From Streptococcus sp. HMSC074B11 (GTDB lineage: Bacteria; Bacillota; Bacilli; Lactobacillales; Streptococcaceae): a stretch of DNA of 60,467 bases. Position 1 is the first letter of the stretch. Each line of letters opens with the position of its first letter. The notes under the pieces were generated by a model, which saw only the letters and a list, made by a program, of their open reading frames with translations, searched no databases and was not told the origin of the DNA. The stretch is taken from assembly GCF_001808705.1 (NCBI RefSeq), contig NZ_KV794250.1:1-60467 (forward strand). The letters run 5' to 3'. This document shows, piece after piece, positions 1-7,781 of this stretch. The translations under genes and the position numbers were made by a program.

Positions 1-90
1 AATAACTTTATCTTCGTAAGTTAATTCTCCTCGAACATCTTTAGAAACAACATCTTGTTTTTCAGTTGCATTTTTTTCTACGTTTGACAT
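1..90 (-). CDS. Asp23/Gls24 family envelope stress protein, N-terminal fragment
   Basis: The first 30 codons of a gene that runs off the left edge are visible, beginning MSNVEKNATEKQDVV and preceded by a GGAG-type ribosome binding site. A charged start followed by RGELTYEDKV fits the Asp23/Gls24 family, whose members sit under the membrane and bind the anchor AmaP. The assignment is strengthened by the next genes, a DUF2273 protein, AmaP and a GlsB-like protein, which is the usual streptococcal order. Only the start is present, so the family call is context-led. Confidence 0.7.
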   Translation of the reverse strand, partial: MSNVEKNATEKQDVVSKDVRGELTYEDKVI

Positions 91-101
91 ATGAAACTCC
101 T

Positions 102-272
102 TTATTTATTTAAATAATTCTTCTGTACATAGTATCCCAACCAAATTCCTAAAGCTCCACAAATTAAAACAAACATCGTTTTAAAGAAACCAAAGGATAG
201 GATGAAGCAAGCTAGAATAATACCTACTACACCACATAGAATTGGGTATTGATATTTTTTAAACCATTCCAT
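102..272 (-). CDS. DUF2273 small membrane protein
   Basis: A 56-residue protein beginning MEWFKKYQYPILCGVVGI. Two hydrophobic stretches at about residues 9-30 and 32-48 predict a small two-pass membrane protein. The length, the charged N-terminus and the position between amaP and the Asp23/Gls24 gene match the DUF2273 proteins of envelope-stress operons. The gene lies 11 bases from amaP, so the genes are probably co-transcribed. No biochemical role is known for this family. Confidence 0.75.
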   Translation of the reverse strand: MEWFKKYQYPILCGVVGIILACFILSFGFFKTMFVLICGALGIWLGYYVQKNYLNK

Positions 273-283
273 TTTTTACTTCC

Positions 284-847
284 TTACTTTACACGACTAA
301 CAATTTTCTTAGCTGCTTTTTGAGGGTTATATTCTTTCACTAAAACTTCCAGTTTAACCTCTCGATCAATACCAAAGAATTCTTTCAATCCTTTAGTGAT
401 TTCGTTTTGAACTACTTCAAATTTGTTAGCAATGTTATCTGAAAGAACAGCTGTACCTTCTACAGAAACGAAACATTTCTTTTTCCGAGTATGTACCTGA
501 ATTTTGGGATTTTTGACCATCTTGTGTTCATCCAATAAACATCGAACAAAGCCTTCGATAGCTGAATTTTTTAGTTTTAATTTATCGTCTTTAGTTCCAA
601 GTTTTATTTCCAGATATTGTCTAGGATAAAACAGGATTACTAACATCCATAATAAAACTAAGATAGACAGGCCTAGAAGCCCCCAAAAAACATATCTAGC
701 GAGATAATATTCAAATGATGTCTGTCGCCAGCTAGTCAATTGAATCCCTAAATCACTAACCTGGTGGTAATCTATCAAAATAGGAAGGAAAATTGTCAAG
801 ATTAAAATACAGAAAATAAACAATAATATTTTCTTTGATTTTGACAT
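284..847 (-). CDS. amaP: Alkaline shock response membrane anchor protein AmaP
   Basis: The start was set at MSKSKKILLFIF because AAAGGA lies six bases before this ATG; the upstream in-frame ATG has the ribosome site inside its own codons. The 187-residue product has two N-terminal membrane helices (about 6-25 and 50-75) separated by a short outer loop. A cytoplasmic alpha/beta domain follows, with VHTRKKKCFVSVEGTAV and EVVQNEITKGLKEFFG motifs typical of AmaP. AmaP tethers Asp23-family proteins to the membrane. It is in an operon with the Gls24 and DUF2273 genes. Confidence 0.85.
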   Translation of the reverse strand: MSKSKKILLFIFCILILTIFLPILIDYHQVSDLGIQLTSWRQTSFEYYLARYVFWGLLGLSILVLLWMLVILFYPRQYLEIKLGTKDDKLKLKNSAIEGFVRCLLDEHKMVKNPKIQVHTRKKKCFVSVEGTAVLSDNIANKFEVVQNEITKGLKEFFGIDREVKLEVLVKEYNPQKAAKKIVSRVK

Positions 848-933
848 ATAAAATCCTTTCAATTAAAGCACTAAACTATAGGTTTACCCGTCAATACTAA
901 ATTTAAATCTATAGTTTATGATTGAGTAAAAAG

Positions 934-1173
934 TTAACCTTTTTTACCCAAAAAGAATGATACTACAGCGACAACAATCACCGCACCAGCAATCGATGGA
1001 ATAATTGACATTCCCGCTAGAGAAGGTCCCCATGTCCCAAAAAGCGATTGACCGACGGATGACCCAATTAAACCGGCAAAAATATTTGCAATAATTCCCA
1101 TTGAGCCACCTTTTTTAGTGATTGCTCCTGCAGCGAGGCCGATAAAACCTCCTACAATAATGGACCACAACAT
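934..1173 (-). CDS. GlsB/YeaQ/YmgE family stress response membrane protein
   Basis: The start MLWSIIVGGFIGLAAG was chosen because GGAGGG lies eight bases upstream. The 79-residue protein has three hydrophobic segments with glycine-rich motifs (GGFIGLAAGAITKKGG, IFAGLIGSSVGQ), the hallmark of the transglycosylase-associated/GlsB family. It is the most promoter-proximal member of the envelope-stress cluster. It is also the last chromosomal gene before the ICE-related sequence, so the region to its right is acquired DNA. Confidence 0.8.
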   Translation of the reverse strand: MLWSIIVGGFIGLAAGAITKKGGSMGIIANIFAGLIGSSVGQSLFGTWGPSLAGMSIIPSIAGAVIVVAVVSFFLGKKG

Positions 1174-1348
1174 AATATGCACCCTCCTTTCACAACCCCA
1201 ATATATTTGGGTTAAATATAGTATATCATAATGCGAAAGCGTATGCAAAATATATGCTCACGAATATATGCTTTAATAAAATTTATGTTTGATTTTAAAA
1301 AACTACACGAAAAATGTAATTATTTAGTTAATTTTTATTGAAATTGGG

Positions 1349-1419
1349 AAAAAGAAAAAACGCTTGAAATCAGCGTTTTTCTTATGTATTGATTCGTATT
1401 GAATGCTTACTTCACTTCT
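1349..1419. repeat. att-like direct repeat, copy 1 (rpmG 3'-end mimic plus terminator)
   Basis: These 71 bases recur without a mismatch at 2719-2789. On the minus strand the segment reads as the end of rpmG (codons for EVK then stop) followed by a hairpin, AAAAACGCT / AGCGTTTTT, with a T-run. A diverged equivalent is at 33541-33608, overlapping the real rpmG end. Two degenerate GGTAGAGTGA/GGTAGAGTAG motifs follow at about 1499-1520. I infer an attachment site left by an element that inserted at rpmG. Nothing else is seen in 1174-1532. Confidence 0.8.
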
Positions 1420-1532
1420 ATAAAAAGATTAAATAATTTCTATTTCAGCTGTTAGAAACGTTGGTACATCAATGTTTTTAGAATGCTACATAATAAAAGG
1501 TAGAGTGAATGGTAGAGTAGTAAAAATAGTTG

Positions 1533-1871
1533 TTATCCTAGTTGATTAAAAAAATCTCTGATTTCCTCATCTTTTATAAAATAATATATAATTTTCCCCT
1601 CTCTTCTAGTATCCAAGATGTTTTGATTGGCTAGTTTACGAAGATGGTGGGAGGCAGATGCCATACTGAGATTTAGTAAACAGGCTATATCACAGACACA
1701 GAGTTCTTCAACAGCAAGGAGATAAAAGATGATATTTATCTGTTTATTATCGGTAAACTTTGATAAAATACGAAGTGATTTTTGGACTTTTTCCTTTTCA
1801 AGGTAGTTCGTTGCGGTTGTAACATTTTGTTGATTTATAATATTCACTTGGCAGATACTATCTTTTTTCAT
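1533..1871 (-). CDS. cadX: CadC/CadX-type ArsR-family metal-responsive repressor
   Basis: A 112-residue winged-helix regulator. The ELCVCDIACLLNLS segment at about 69-82 has the CVC cysteine pair of CadC/SmtB-type cadmium/zinc sensors. The recognition helix MASASHHLRKLANQ and the wing RREGKIIYYFI follow. It lies 11 bases downstream of cadD on the same strand, as in known cadDX cassettes. It is expected to leave the operator at 2508-2527 when Cd or Zn binds. Family membership is clear; metal specificity is inferred. Confidence 0.85.
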   Translation of the reverse strand: MKKDSICQVNIINQQNVTTATNYLEKEKVQKSLRILSKFTDNKQINIIFYLLAVEELCVCDIACLLNLSMASASHHLRKLANQNILDTRREGKIIYYFIKDEEIRDFFNQLG

Positions 1872-1882
1872 AATTTTTTCTC

Positions 1883-2497
1883 CTAGCCGAACACAGTCCT
1901 TAGCATGTCAAAGCTGTTGTTTTCAATCAGGATATACATCCCCAATCCTAAATAAACAACGGCAATAAACCATCTGCTATATTTTTCCAAAGTTTCTCCA
2001 ACAGAAGGGACTTGTGCCAATTTTTGGGCAGAAAAAACCAAGAGATAAATCATGACTAGAAAAGTAAGTAAAGCCACTATCAAATTCGTTAAATTTAAGG
2101 TAATAAAATATGGGACAAAAACACCAATATTGTCAGCACCACAACTTGCAAAAGTAATCATAGCGACTAGAAAAATCAGGTTTTTATCATCTTTGCGCAA
2201 ACCATCTTTTGCAATAGCTTCTCCATCAGAATCTCCTAAAAGCAAAACTTTGAGTCCTAGGAAAATTGGAATCAAACCGAGCAAACCTAAAATCTCTTTA
2301 CTAGGAATATAATTTAAGACAAATGCAAAAAGTAAACTTAGCAATATTAGACTAACAGAGCCTAGAAATTGTCCTAAATAGATGTTAATGATGTCTTTTC
2401 TGCTTTTTCTTTTGGCAAAAAATAACATTAGGATAATAAGTAAGTCTACGGCTGTCCCAGAATACAGGATTATTGAAGTAACAACATTTTGAATCAT
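1883..2497 (-). CDS. cadD: Cadmium resistance transporter CadD
   Basis: The start MIQNVVTSIILYSGTAVDLL matches the usual CadD N-terminus, with GAGGTG just upstream. The 204-residue product is very hydrophobic, with about six membrane helices and the conserved stretch ASCGADNIGVFVPYF near residue 120. CadD proteins export or sequester cadmium and sometimes zinc. The gene heads a two-gene operon with the CadX-type regulator and has a palindromic operator in its promoter. The cassette lies between two 71-bp att-like repeats, so it is acquired. Confidence 0.87.
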   Translation of the reverse strand: MIQNVVTSIILYSGTAVDLLIILMLFFAKRKSRKDIINIYLGQFLGSVSLILLSLLFAFVLNYIPSKEILGLLGLIPIFLGLKVLLLGDSDGEAIAKDGLRKDDKNLIFLVAMITFASCGADNIGVFVPYFITLNLTNLIVALLTFLVMIYLLVFSAQKLAQVPSVGETLEKYSRWFIAVVYLGLGMYILIENNSFDMLRTVFG

Positions 2498-2507
2498 AAA
2501 ACACCTC

Positions 2508-2527
2508 ATTCAAATATATTTTTGAAT
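2508..2527 (-). promoter_or_regulatory. cadDX operator palindrome
   Basis: A perfect 7-bp inverted repeat, ATTCAAA and TTTGAAT with a 6-base spacer, lies immediately upstream of the cadD ribosome binding site. Position and symmetry fit a CadC/CadX-type operator. Protein binding is inferred. Confidence 0.75.
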
Positions 2528-2608
2528 GTATTTTAACATTAAACTTTGTAGATGTCAACTTCAGCTCCATCAAAATATAGATAAGAAGGTAGTGTACCAA
2601 ACATTAAA

Positions 2609-2639
2609 AAGCCCCGCCATCGAAATGATAGCAGGGCTT
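2609..2639 (-). terminator. Rho-independent terminator upstream of cadD
   Basis: A stem AAGCCC..GC..ATC pairs with GAT..GC..GGGCTT (two internal mismatches) and is followed on the minus strand by TTTTT. It would stop minus-strand readthrough from the ICE into the cad cassette. Confidence 0.6.
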
Positions 2640-2718
2640 AATTTCAATATCTAAATGATATATTTATCTAAAAAAGGTAGAGATTGGACTGAAATATAGT
2701 GAAATGTATTGAAATTGA

Positions 2719-2789
2719 AAAAAGAAAAAACGCTTGAAATCAGCGTTTTTCTTATGTATTGATTCGTATTGAATGCTTACTTCACTTCT
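2719..2789. repeat. att-like direct repeat, copy 2 (left end of the ICE)
   Basis: Identical to 1349-1419. On the minus strand it ends in codons TEVK plus stop at about 2780-2795, imitating the rpmG C-terminus, and it contains a terminator hairpin at 2725-2750. It lies about 90 bases from the integrase stop codon, as expected for attL of an element whose integrase is next to its end. Confidence 0.8.
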
Positions 2790-2852
2790 GTAAGGGTTAA
2801 ATAATCGGCCTGTACCCCTTGTCATATCAAGGAGTATAGGTTTTTGAAGAAA

Positions 2853-2875
2853 AAAGGTAGTGATAAAGGTAGTGA
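2853..2875. repeat. Paired integrase arm-type repeats, left end
   Basis: Two copies of AAAGGTAGTGA at 2853-2863 and 2865-2875, one helical turn apart. The same pair with the same spacing occurs at 33473-33495 near the other end. Symmetric placement inside both ends suggests binding sites for the integrase N-terminal domain. The last copy ends only six bases before the integrase stop codon. Confidence 0.6.
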
Positions 2876-2880
2876 TTGTA

Positions 2881-4146
2881 TTAATCTGTGAGTTCTTGTA
2901 ATTTATCCAGAAAAATATCAACTGCTTCGAATTTTTTCTTTGGTGCTAGTTCAGCATATGTATCCATAGTTGTGGTAATAGACTTATGTCCCATCCTATG
3001 TTGTAGCTCTTTCCAGTTAGTTCCGGCATTGAGCATCATAGAGGCATGTGTATGTCGGAATAGGTGAAACCCATAATTTGGTAGTCCCAATTCGATAAGT
3101 CGTTTTTTTAGAGTTGCACGCTCATTTCTATCACACATATAATTTCCATAAATCGTAGGAAATATCAATTTGGATCTTGGTAAATGATGTTCTTTAAAAT
3201 AGAGATTCATTTCTTGATGAAATTCCCTTAGTCCTTCTAAAGTTGATATCGGAACAGCAACTCTACGATTACCGGCATCAGTTTTAGGAGAATTCTTACA
3301 AATAATCCCTCCTTTTTGGTTCAATTTTTTATTAGCACTTTTCCACATTAAAGTTTTATTGATAATGATTTCATTAGTTTCAAAATCAAGATCAGTAATT
3401 TCTAAAGCTAATAGTTCATTGATTCGTAGTGCTGAAGCCAGTAATGTATTACAAATGATTTTAAACCGCCGATTTGCTCTCGTGTTTGGTAGTGTGTCAA
3501 GGTAAGCTAGCCAAAGTTTTAAATCCTCATCATGAAGGACCATGATACGTTCTTTAATGGCTTTGGGTTTTGGTGGTATCTTGATTGTCTTTGCAGGATT
3601 GGTTTTCAAACCGCAATTTGTTATTCCAAAATCAAAAATATCACTCATTTTATGTGCCATTGCACCAAAATCTTTTGCACTGCCTTTCGGGGCACGTTTT
3701 TTTCCAGATTCAATTGCTTGTTTGGCTTTTTTTACTAATCGATTTAGCCATAATTGAATATCTGATGCTTCGATCTGCTCAGGTTTATAATTGCCAAATT
3801 GTGGAATGATGTAAGTATCTAAGTACCCTCGAACACGGTTTATTGTGTTTTGCGAAGATACCCAAGTTTTAAAATGGCTAAACCAAAATTCAGCTAAACT
3901 TTCAAAATTACCAATTTGGATAGTTTCTTTAATAGTTGACCCAGATTTTTCAAATTGAATTTTGGATTCAACAATTTTTCTATCTAAAGCTTTTAATGTT
4001 TTAGCAGTGATTGTTCTTGTAATTCGCTTACCAGTCTTAATATCTGTTCCGATATAAACACCTTTGATTGAATAGCTTATTTCACCGTTCTGCTTGGTAG
4101 TTTTTATAACTTTTTTATTGTTGTGTTGAATGGTTTCTTTATTCAT
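2881..4146 (-). CDS. int: Tyrosine recombinase/integrase of the ICE
   Basis: A 421-residue site-specific recombinase. The N-terminal part (about 1-65) has the small arm-binding domain of Tn916-type integrases (KGVYIGTDIKTGKRITRTITAKT). A SAM-like core-binding domain covers about 70-180. The catalytic domain shows ASALRINELLAL (Arg), HLFRHTHASM (His-x-x-Arg) and MGHKSITTTMDTYAEL (His and nucleophile Tyr). GAGG lies seven bases before the ATG. It sits next to the left att repeat and downstream of xis, so it should catalyse integration at rpmG. Confidence 0.92.
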   Translation of the reverse strand: MNKETIQHNNKKVIKTTKQNGEISYSIKGVYIGTDIKTGKRITRTITAKTLKALDRKIVESKIQFEKSGSTIKETIQIGNFESLAEFWFSHFKTWVSSQNTINRVRGYLDTYIIPQFGNYKPEQIEASDIQLWLNRLVKKAKQAIESGKKRAPKGSAKDFGAMAHKMSDIFDFGITNCGLKTNPAKTIKIPPKPKAIKERIMVLHDEDLKLWLAYLDTLPNTRANRRFKIICNTLLASALRINELLALEITDLDFETNEIIINKTLMWKSANKKLNQKGGIICKNSPKTDAGNRRVAVPISTLEGLREFHQEMNLYFKEHHLPRSKLIFPTIYGNYMCDRNERATLKKRLIELGLPNYGFHLFRHTHASMMLNAGTNWKELQHRMGHKSITTTMDTYAELAPKKKFEAVDIFLDKLQELTD

Positions 4147-4257
4147 ATTGCCTCTTAATTCGGATATTTAAAAGACTAAAATAAGACCCTCACCTTCTTT
4201 TAAGATGATTTTATTTTAGCATATTCCTGAGTTGTTTGTTGCATTCCTGCTTTACTA

Positions 4258-4515
4258 TTAAGTTGATAGAAATTTAATGATGTCTTGCCGTTTATAGTAG
4301 ACTGTTCTCGTTCCTTCAATAGGTGGTTCCAGACGAGCTAGTCCTTTTCTTTCCCAACTCTTCAGCGTGTTAGGTGATATATTCAATTCTTTTAGAACTT
4401 CTTTTTGAGTTATAATTTCCAAGTGATTGGAGTTGCTTTTTTTGTCAAGAAGGTTCACCAATACTTGAAGAAGATTTTCAATTTTATCTAGTTTTACTTG
4501 TTGTAGTGCATCCAT
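4258..4515 (-). CDS. xis: Excisionase-like helix-turn-helix protein
   Basis: The start MDALQQVKLDKIENLLQ was selected because GAAAGGA lies seven bases upstream; longer versions would overlap the preceding gene. The 85-residue protein has an N-terminal coiled segment and a MerR-like winged helix at about 37-80 (ITQKEVLKELNISPNTLKSWERKGL). Small proteins of this type beside an integrase act as recombination directionality factors that favour excision. The gap to int is 111 bases. Confidence 0.75.
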   Translation of the reverse strand: MDALQQVKLDKIENLLQVLVNLLDKKSNSNHLEIITQKEVLKELNISPNTLKSWERKGLARLEPPIEGTRTVYYKRQDIIKFLST

Positions 4516-4528
4516 ATAATTATCCTTT

Positions 4529-5641
4529 CTAATGTCCAATAACATAGGTAAATTGTTTGGCAGTTTCTGCATCAAATGTGCGGTAACTAATTATTCCTAA
4601 CCCTTTTACATTACACTCTGAGACGAGAATTGAACCATCTGATTTGACCTGTTCCACAAATGAAATGTGTCCGTATATTGGATCAGCTCCAGCTTGTCCA
4701 GGGCTAAATGATAGAGCAGAGTGCTCTGTTGGTGTGTGGGTTGTTGTAAAGCCTGGTTTATTCATCCATTGTCCACCATTTCCCATAAATGGATCAAAGT
4801 TGACTCCGACTTGTTTTCCACGGTTGAAGACATACCAGGTACATTGTCCCCATGGATAAGTGCTTGTGATATAGCCAGTAGTGTCAATAGCTGTTGTTAG
4901 ACTGTAGCCAACAGGGATATCGTTTGAAGTTACTCCTCCACCATCTCTAGTTTTTCCTGTAGTTTGTTCAGGAGCTTTTGGAGTTCCTCCATGTTCATCA
5001 ATGAAGGCATCCAGTTTTTGCATGGTTTCTGCACGTCTTTTTCCCGATCCTGTAGTATCTGTGAAATAAACACCACCATCGGTAGAAGGATTTAGAGTAC
5101 CATTCGCAAACTTTTTAGCCTTGTCATCTTGAATTTTGAAGGTTTGGTTTTTATTTCCAATGATGGTTTGTTGGGTTAGTCCGACAACCGCAACCTCGTC
5201 ATTAAAGTTATTGGCATATTCTGGATTGGAATCATAAGCCCCAAAACCAAACATATTGGCTCCAGGATTAGTGGCTACCCCAGCAGTTCCAAGGGAACTT
5301 TCATTCAGTGCGATCGCAACGATTCCACGGACATCAAGATTAGATTTAGCTTCCCATTCGAGGAGCTTTTTTCCATTAATTCGGTTCTTATCATAGGAGA
5401 TTCCTAACGTATCTAAAAAGCCGTCTAATTGCTCTGCTGTAATACCGAAGCGATGAACCAGTAGGTTGTGAGTATAGGGATCTCCATCTGACCAGTGATC
5501 CGCATAAGTCACTCCATTTTGGGATTGAGGTGAGCCATTCGTTCCACCACCTCCGACAGCCCCCATAAGGATAATGATGATGAGGACCGGTAGAAAGAGA
5601 GGAATGAGACCGGCTAATAGAAACCATTTTAGTTTTTTCAT
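4529..5641 (-). CDS. VirB1-like conjugal cell-wall hydrolase (glucosaminidase-like + CHAP)
   Basis: A 370-residue protein with an N-terminal membrane helix at about 5-28 (LAGLIPLFLPVLIIIILMGAV). A glucosaminidase/lysozyme-like domain covers about 70-215 (KLLEWEAKSNLDVRGIVAIA, NESSLG). A C-terminal CHAP amidase/endopeptidase domain starts near 262, with the catalytic Cys in WGQCTWYVFNRG and His in GHISFVEQV. It opens the peptidoglycan for the transfer channel and is equivalent to Tn916 Orf14 or ICEBs1 CwlT, which use a different second domain. It is the last gene of the transfer operon before xis-int. Confidence 0.85.
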   Translation of the reverse strand: MKKLKWFLLAGLIPLFLPVLIIIILMGAVGGGGTNGSPQSQNGVTYADHWSDGDPYTHNLLVHRFGITAEQLDGFLDTLGISYDKNRINGKKLLEWEAKSNLDVRGIVAIALNESSLGTAGVATNPGANMFGFGAYDSNPEYANNFNDEVAVVGLTQQTIIGNKNQTFKIQDDKAKKFANGTLNPSTDGGVYFTDTTGSGKRRAETMQKLDAFIDEHGGTPKAPEQTTGKTRDGGGVTSNDIPVGYSLTTAIDTTGYITSTYPWGQCTWYVFNRGKQVGVNFDPFMGNGGQWMNKPGFTTTHTPTEHSALSFSPGQAGADPIYGHISFVEQVKSDGSILVSECNVKGLGIISYRTFDAETAKQFTYVIGH

Positions 5642-5657
5642 CGAATCTCCTTTCTAG

Positions 5658-5882
5658 TTAATGTCTTATATAAGCAGTGAACAGAACAGTCCCAAAACGC
5701 CATTTTGCATCTAAAACGACTGAATAGGACTTAGCCTGTAAGATGATTTTGTCTCTTTCTTGTTCTGATACTGGAAACAAAAGAAGGAAATCGACTGAGC
5801 GTTTTCCTTCTTGGTAGGCTTGATAAAGAGTTTCTTCAAGAACTCTTGGAAAAGCAGTTCTTGAGCGTATCTTGGTATTCAT
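5658..5882 (-). CDS. Small ICE protein of unknown function
   Basis: A 74-residue, lysine/arginine-rich protein beginning MNTKIRSRTAFPRVLEETLY, with AGGAG ahead of the ATG. No membrane helix or clear motif is seen. It lies one base from the end of the VirB6-like gene and 16 bases from the wall hydrolase gene, so it is co-transcribed with the conjugation operon. I do not recognise a family. Confidence 0.6.
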   Translation of the reverse strand: MNTKIRSRTAFPRVLEETLYQAYQEGKRSVDFLLLFPVSEQERDKIILQAKSYSVVLDAKWRFGTVLFTAYIRH

Positions 5883-5883
5883 A

Positions 5884-7770
5884 TCATTCTCCTCTAAGTT
5901 GTCTTAAGCGTTCTGTTAATCGGTCTCTTCGTTCAATATTGGTTCTCAATTTATCATCTCGTGTCATGGTTTTCCTATAAGCACGAGTGAAGGCATTGGA
6001 TCCTTGGGCTTTGTACATGGCTTGAGGATCTTTATATTCCTCTAATTTGTGCTCAATACTATTAATGCGGAGCTGTTTAAATGGAGAAATCCACTCTTCT
6101 TTAAGAGTTTGAAATTCCTCGTTTGAACTTGGTGTTGGCTCTACTGTGATTGCAGATTCCATTGAAGGAGTTGGTGGTATTTTTTCTTCAACTGGTTTAA
6201 TCCCTTCTAGCGTTTGCTTTGTTTTCGGAATGCTTGGTTCTGGAGCATCTGGACTTATCGGAGTCTCAAGTGTTTCTGCTGGGAGCACCTCATCAGGTTG
6301 GTGCTCTGATCCCTTATTGGTAAAGAAAGATCCGACATTTTGGAAGTGACTTTTGGCATTCATCACCATTCCGGCTCCGAAACCAGCACCTGCTAAGGCA
6401 AAATTCCCAAGATGTTGAGCAGATGAAAGACTTATCGATGGTACTTGTGAAGCTACCTCTCTGGTCTTTGTGACCCCTTTTTCAACTTTGTTTCCAATAT
6501 CATTCGCAACCATTCGAGCTTTGGATCCAAGAATGAATTGGATCAGTTCAGCTTTGTATTTCCATAGAAAGAAATATACGAGTCCCTTTGAGACGACTGA
6601 AATGAGTAGTTTAAAAACAAGGCCAAAGATAATCAAGGATGGGAGTGTTTTAAGAATGCCATCAAAGCCTGTAATGATAATGTTTTCGATCATTTTCTCA
6701 ATATAGAAAACTAATAGAGTTAATAGACTTGTGATAGCTGGGAAAAGTAACCCACCAAACATGACTTTCAAGACTCCAAAAATCAGATCCTGCATTCTTG
6801 GCACAAAAGACATTAATAGCACAATTGGAAAGAGCAGAATCATCATCAAGACAAGAGTTTGAGCGATGACGTTTAACATCTGAATCAAAATAACCGGTAT
6901 CGCTAATACAAAGGCTTCACAGATTTTGAAGATGACATAAAACATACGGGTAAAGATGAAGTCAGGCATAGCTGAAACCCAACGGTTCTTTTCACCATCA
7001 TCATTGGCTCCATTTCCTAGTTCATCCAGATATTTATTGCGATCTTTCGATTTAACTGCTTTAAAGTTTCCATTCTTATCGCCTGTTCCTAATACCTTAC
7101 TATCGTCAAAAGTCTCTTGTTTTCCATCTTGACTATTCTTATATTTCCCATTTTCTTGACCTGTATTGACAAAGACATAAGCTTTATAAGAGGTTTCTGC
7201 AATATAGCTATCTGCCATGGAATCGCCAATTTTAATGGACTTATTATTGCCATACTCCACCTTGATATTCGTGATGTTTTTAGTAACATCTTGAGAGACA
7301 TGGTTAATGGTATCTAGTAGATACAGACCACCTGATGTTCCAGCGATTGTTCCAAAATAACCAAAGCCAAGGATGAGTACCAGAAAGACATGAAGGAGAG
7401 TTCTTGAAAAAGCTCCTTTCGAAAAGAAAAACTGGTAAAAGAGATAGAAAGCTAGAATCAGAAGCAACATTGAAACGAGTGATTGTTTTGCGACCCCACC
7501 AGAGCTTGAACCAATGAATCCTTTCCAGATATTCATCGCTCCATTAAATACATAGTTCTTGTAGTTGGAGTAGAGATCAATCTTTTCAAGAATTCGAATC
7601 AGCAAAGAAAAGAAGCCGACCACTGCGTTTAGAATGAAAAAGAAGAAGTTGACGAAAAGCTCATTAATCAGAACCCAAGCCCCATTAAAGGAAGCGAACC
7701 CAGTAGGCTCCATATAGGATTTGAGAGAGAAGATATCAACTCCTCTTAGTTTGTCAAAAGCTTCTTGCAT
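5884..7770 (-). CDS. VirB6/ConG-like conjugation channel membrane protein
   Basis: A 628-residue protein with AGGAGGTG seven bases before ATG. Hydrophobic helices occur at about 30-62, 93-115, 124-146, 285-320, 325-350 and 365-400, followed by a long hydrophilic, proline/glutamate-rich C-terminal tail (from about 490) likely in the cytoplasm. Layout and position between the VirB4 ATPase and the wall hydrolase match ConG of ICEBs1 and Orf15 of Tn916, which form the inner membrane channel. The segment at about 150-255 is a large hydrophilic, probably extracellular loop. Confidence 0.8.
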   Translation of the reverse strand: MQEAFDKLRGVDIFSLKSYMEPTGFASFNGAWVLINELFVNFFFFILNAVVGFFSLLIRILEKIDLYSNYKNYVFNGAMNIWKGFIGSSSGGVAKQSLVSMLLLILAFYLFYQFFFSKGAFSRTLLHVFLVLILGFGYFGTIAGTSGGLYLLDTINHVSQDVTKNITNIKVEYGNNKSIKIGDSMADSYIAETSYKAYVFVNTGQENGKYKNSQDGKQETFDDSKVLGTGDKNGNFKAVKSKDRNKYLDELGNGANDDGEKNRWVSAMPDFIFTRMFYVIFKICEAFVLAIPVILIQMLNVIAQTLVLMMILLFPIVLLMSFVPRMQDLIFGVLKVMFGGLLFPAITSLLTLLVFYIEKMIENIIITGFDGILKTLPSLIIFGLVFKLLISVVSKGLVYFFLWKYKAELIQFILGSKARMVANDIGNKVEKGVTKTREVASQVPSISLSSAQHLGNFALAGAGFGAGMVMNAKSHFQNVGSFFTNKGSEHQPDEVLPAETLETPISPDAPEPSIPKTKQTLEGIKPVEEKIPPTPSMESAITVEPTPSSNEEFQTLKEEWISPFKQLRINSIEHKLEEYKDPQAMYKAQGSNAFTRAYRKTMTRDDKLRTNIERRDRLTERLRQLRGE

Positions 7771-7781
7771 GGATTCACCTC

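Larger units (their letters stand above)
1349..2789. mobile_element. Putative cis-mobilizable cassette (CIME-like) carrying cadDX
   Basis: The cadDX operon is bounded by 71-bp identical direct repeats at 1349-1419 and 2719-2789, and it abuts the ICE. It has no integrase of its own. This layout matches elements that ICE decay and tandem accretion leave at a shared att site and that a neighbouring integrase could move. The sequence shows the repeats and cargo; mobility is inference. Confidence 0.6.

Noticed and set aside
2052..2312. Plus-strand 86-codon frame opposite cadD
   Set aside because: It is fully antisense to a well-supported membrane transporter gene and lacks a ribosome site.
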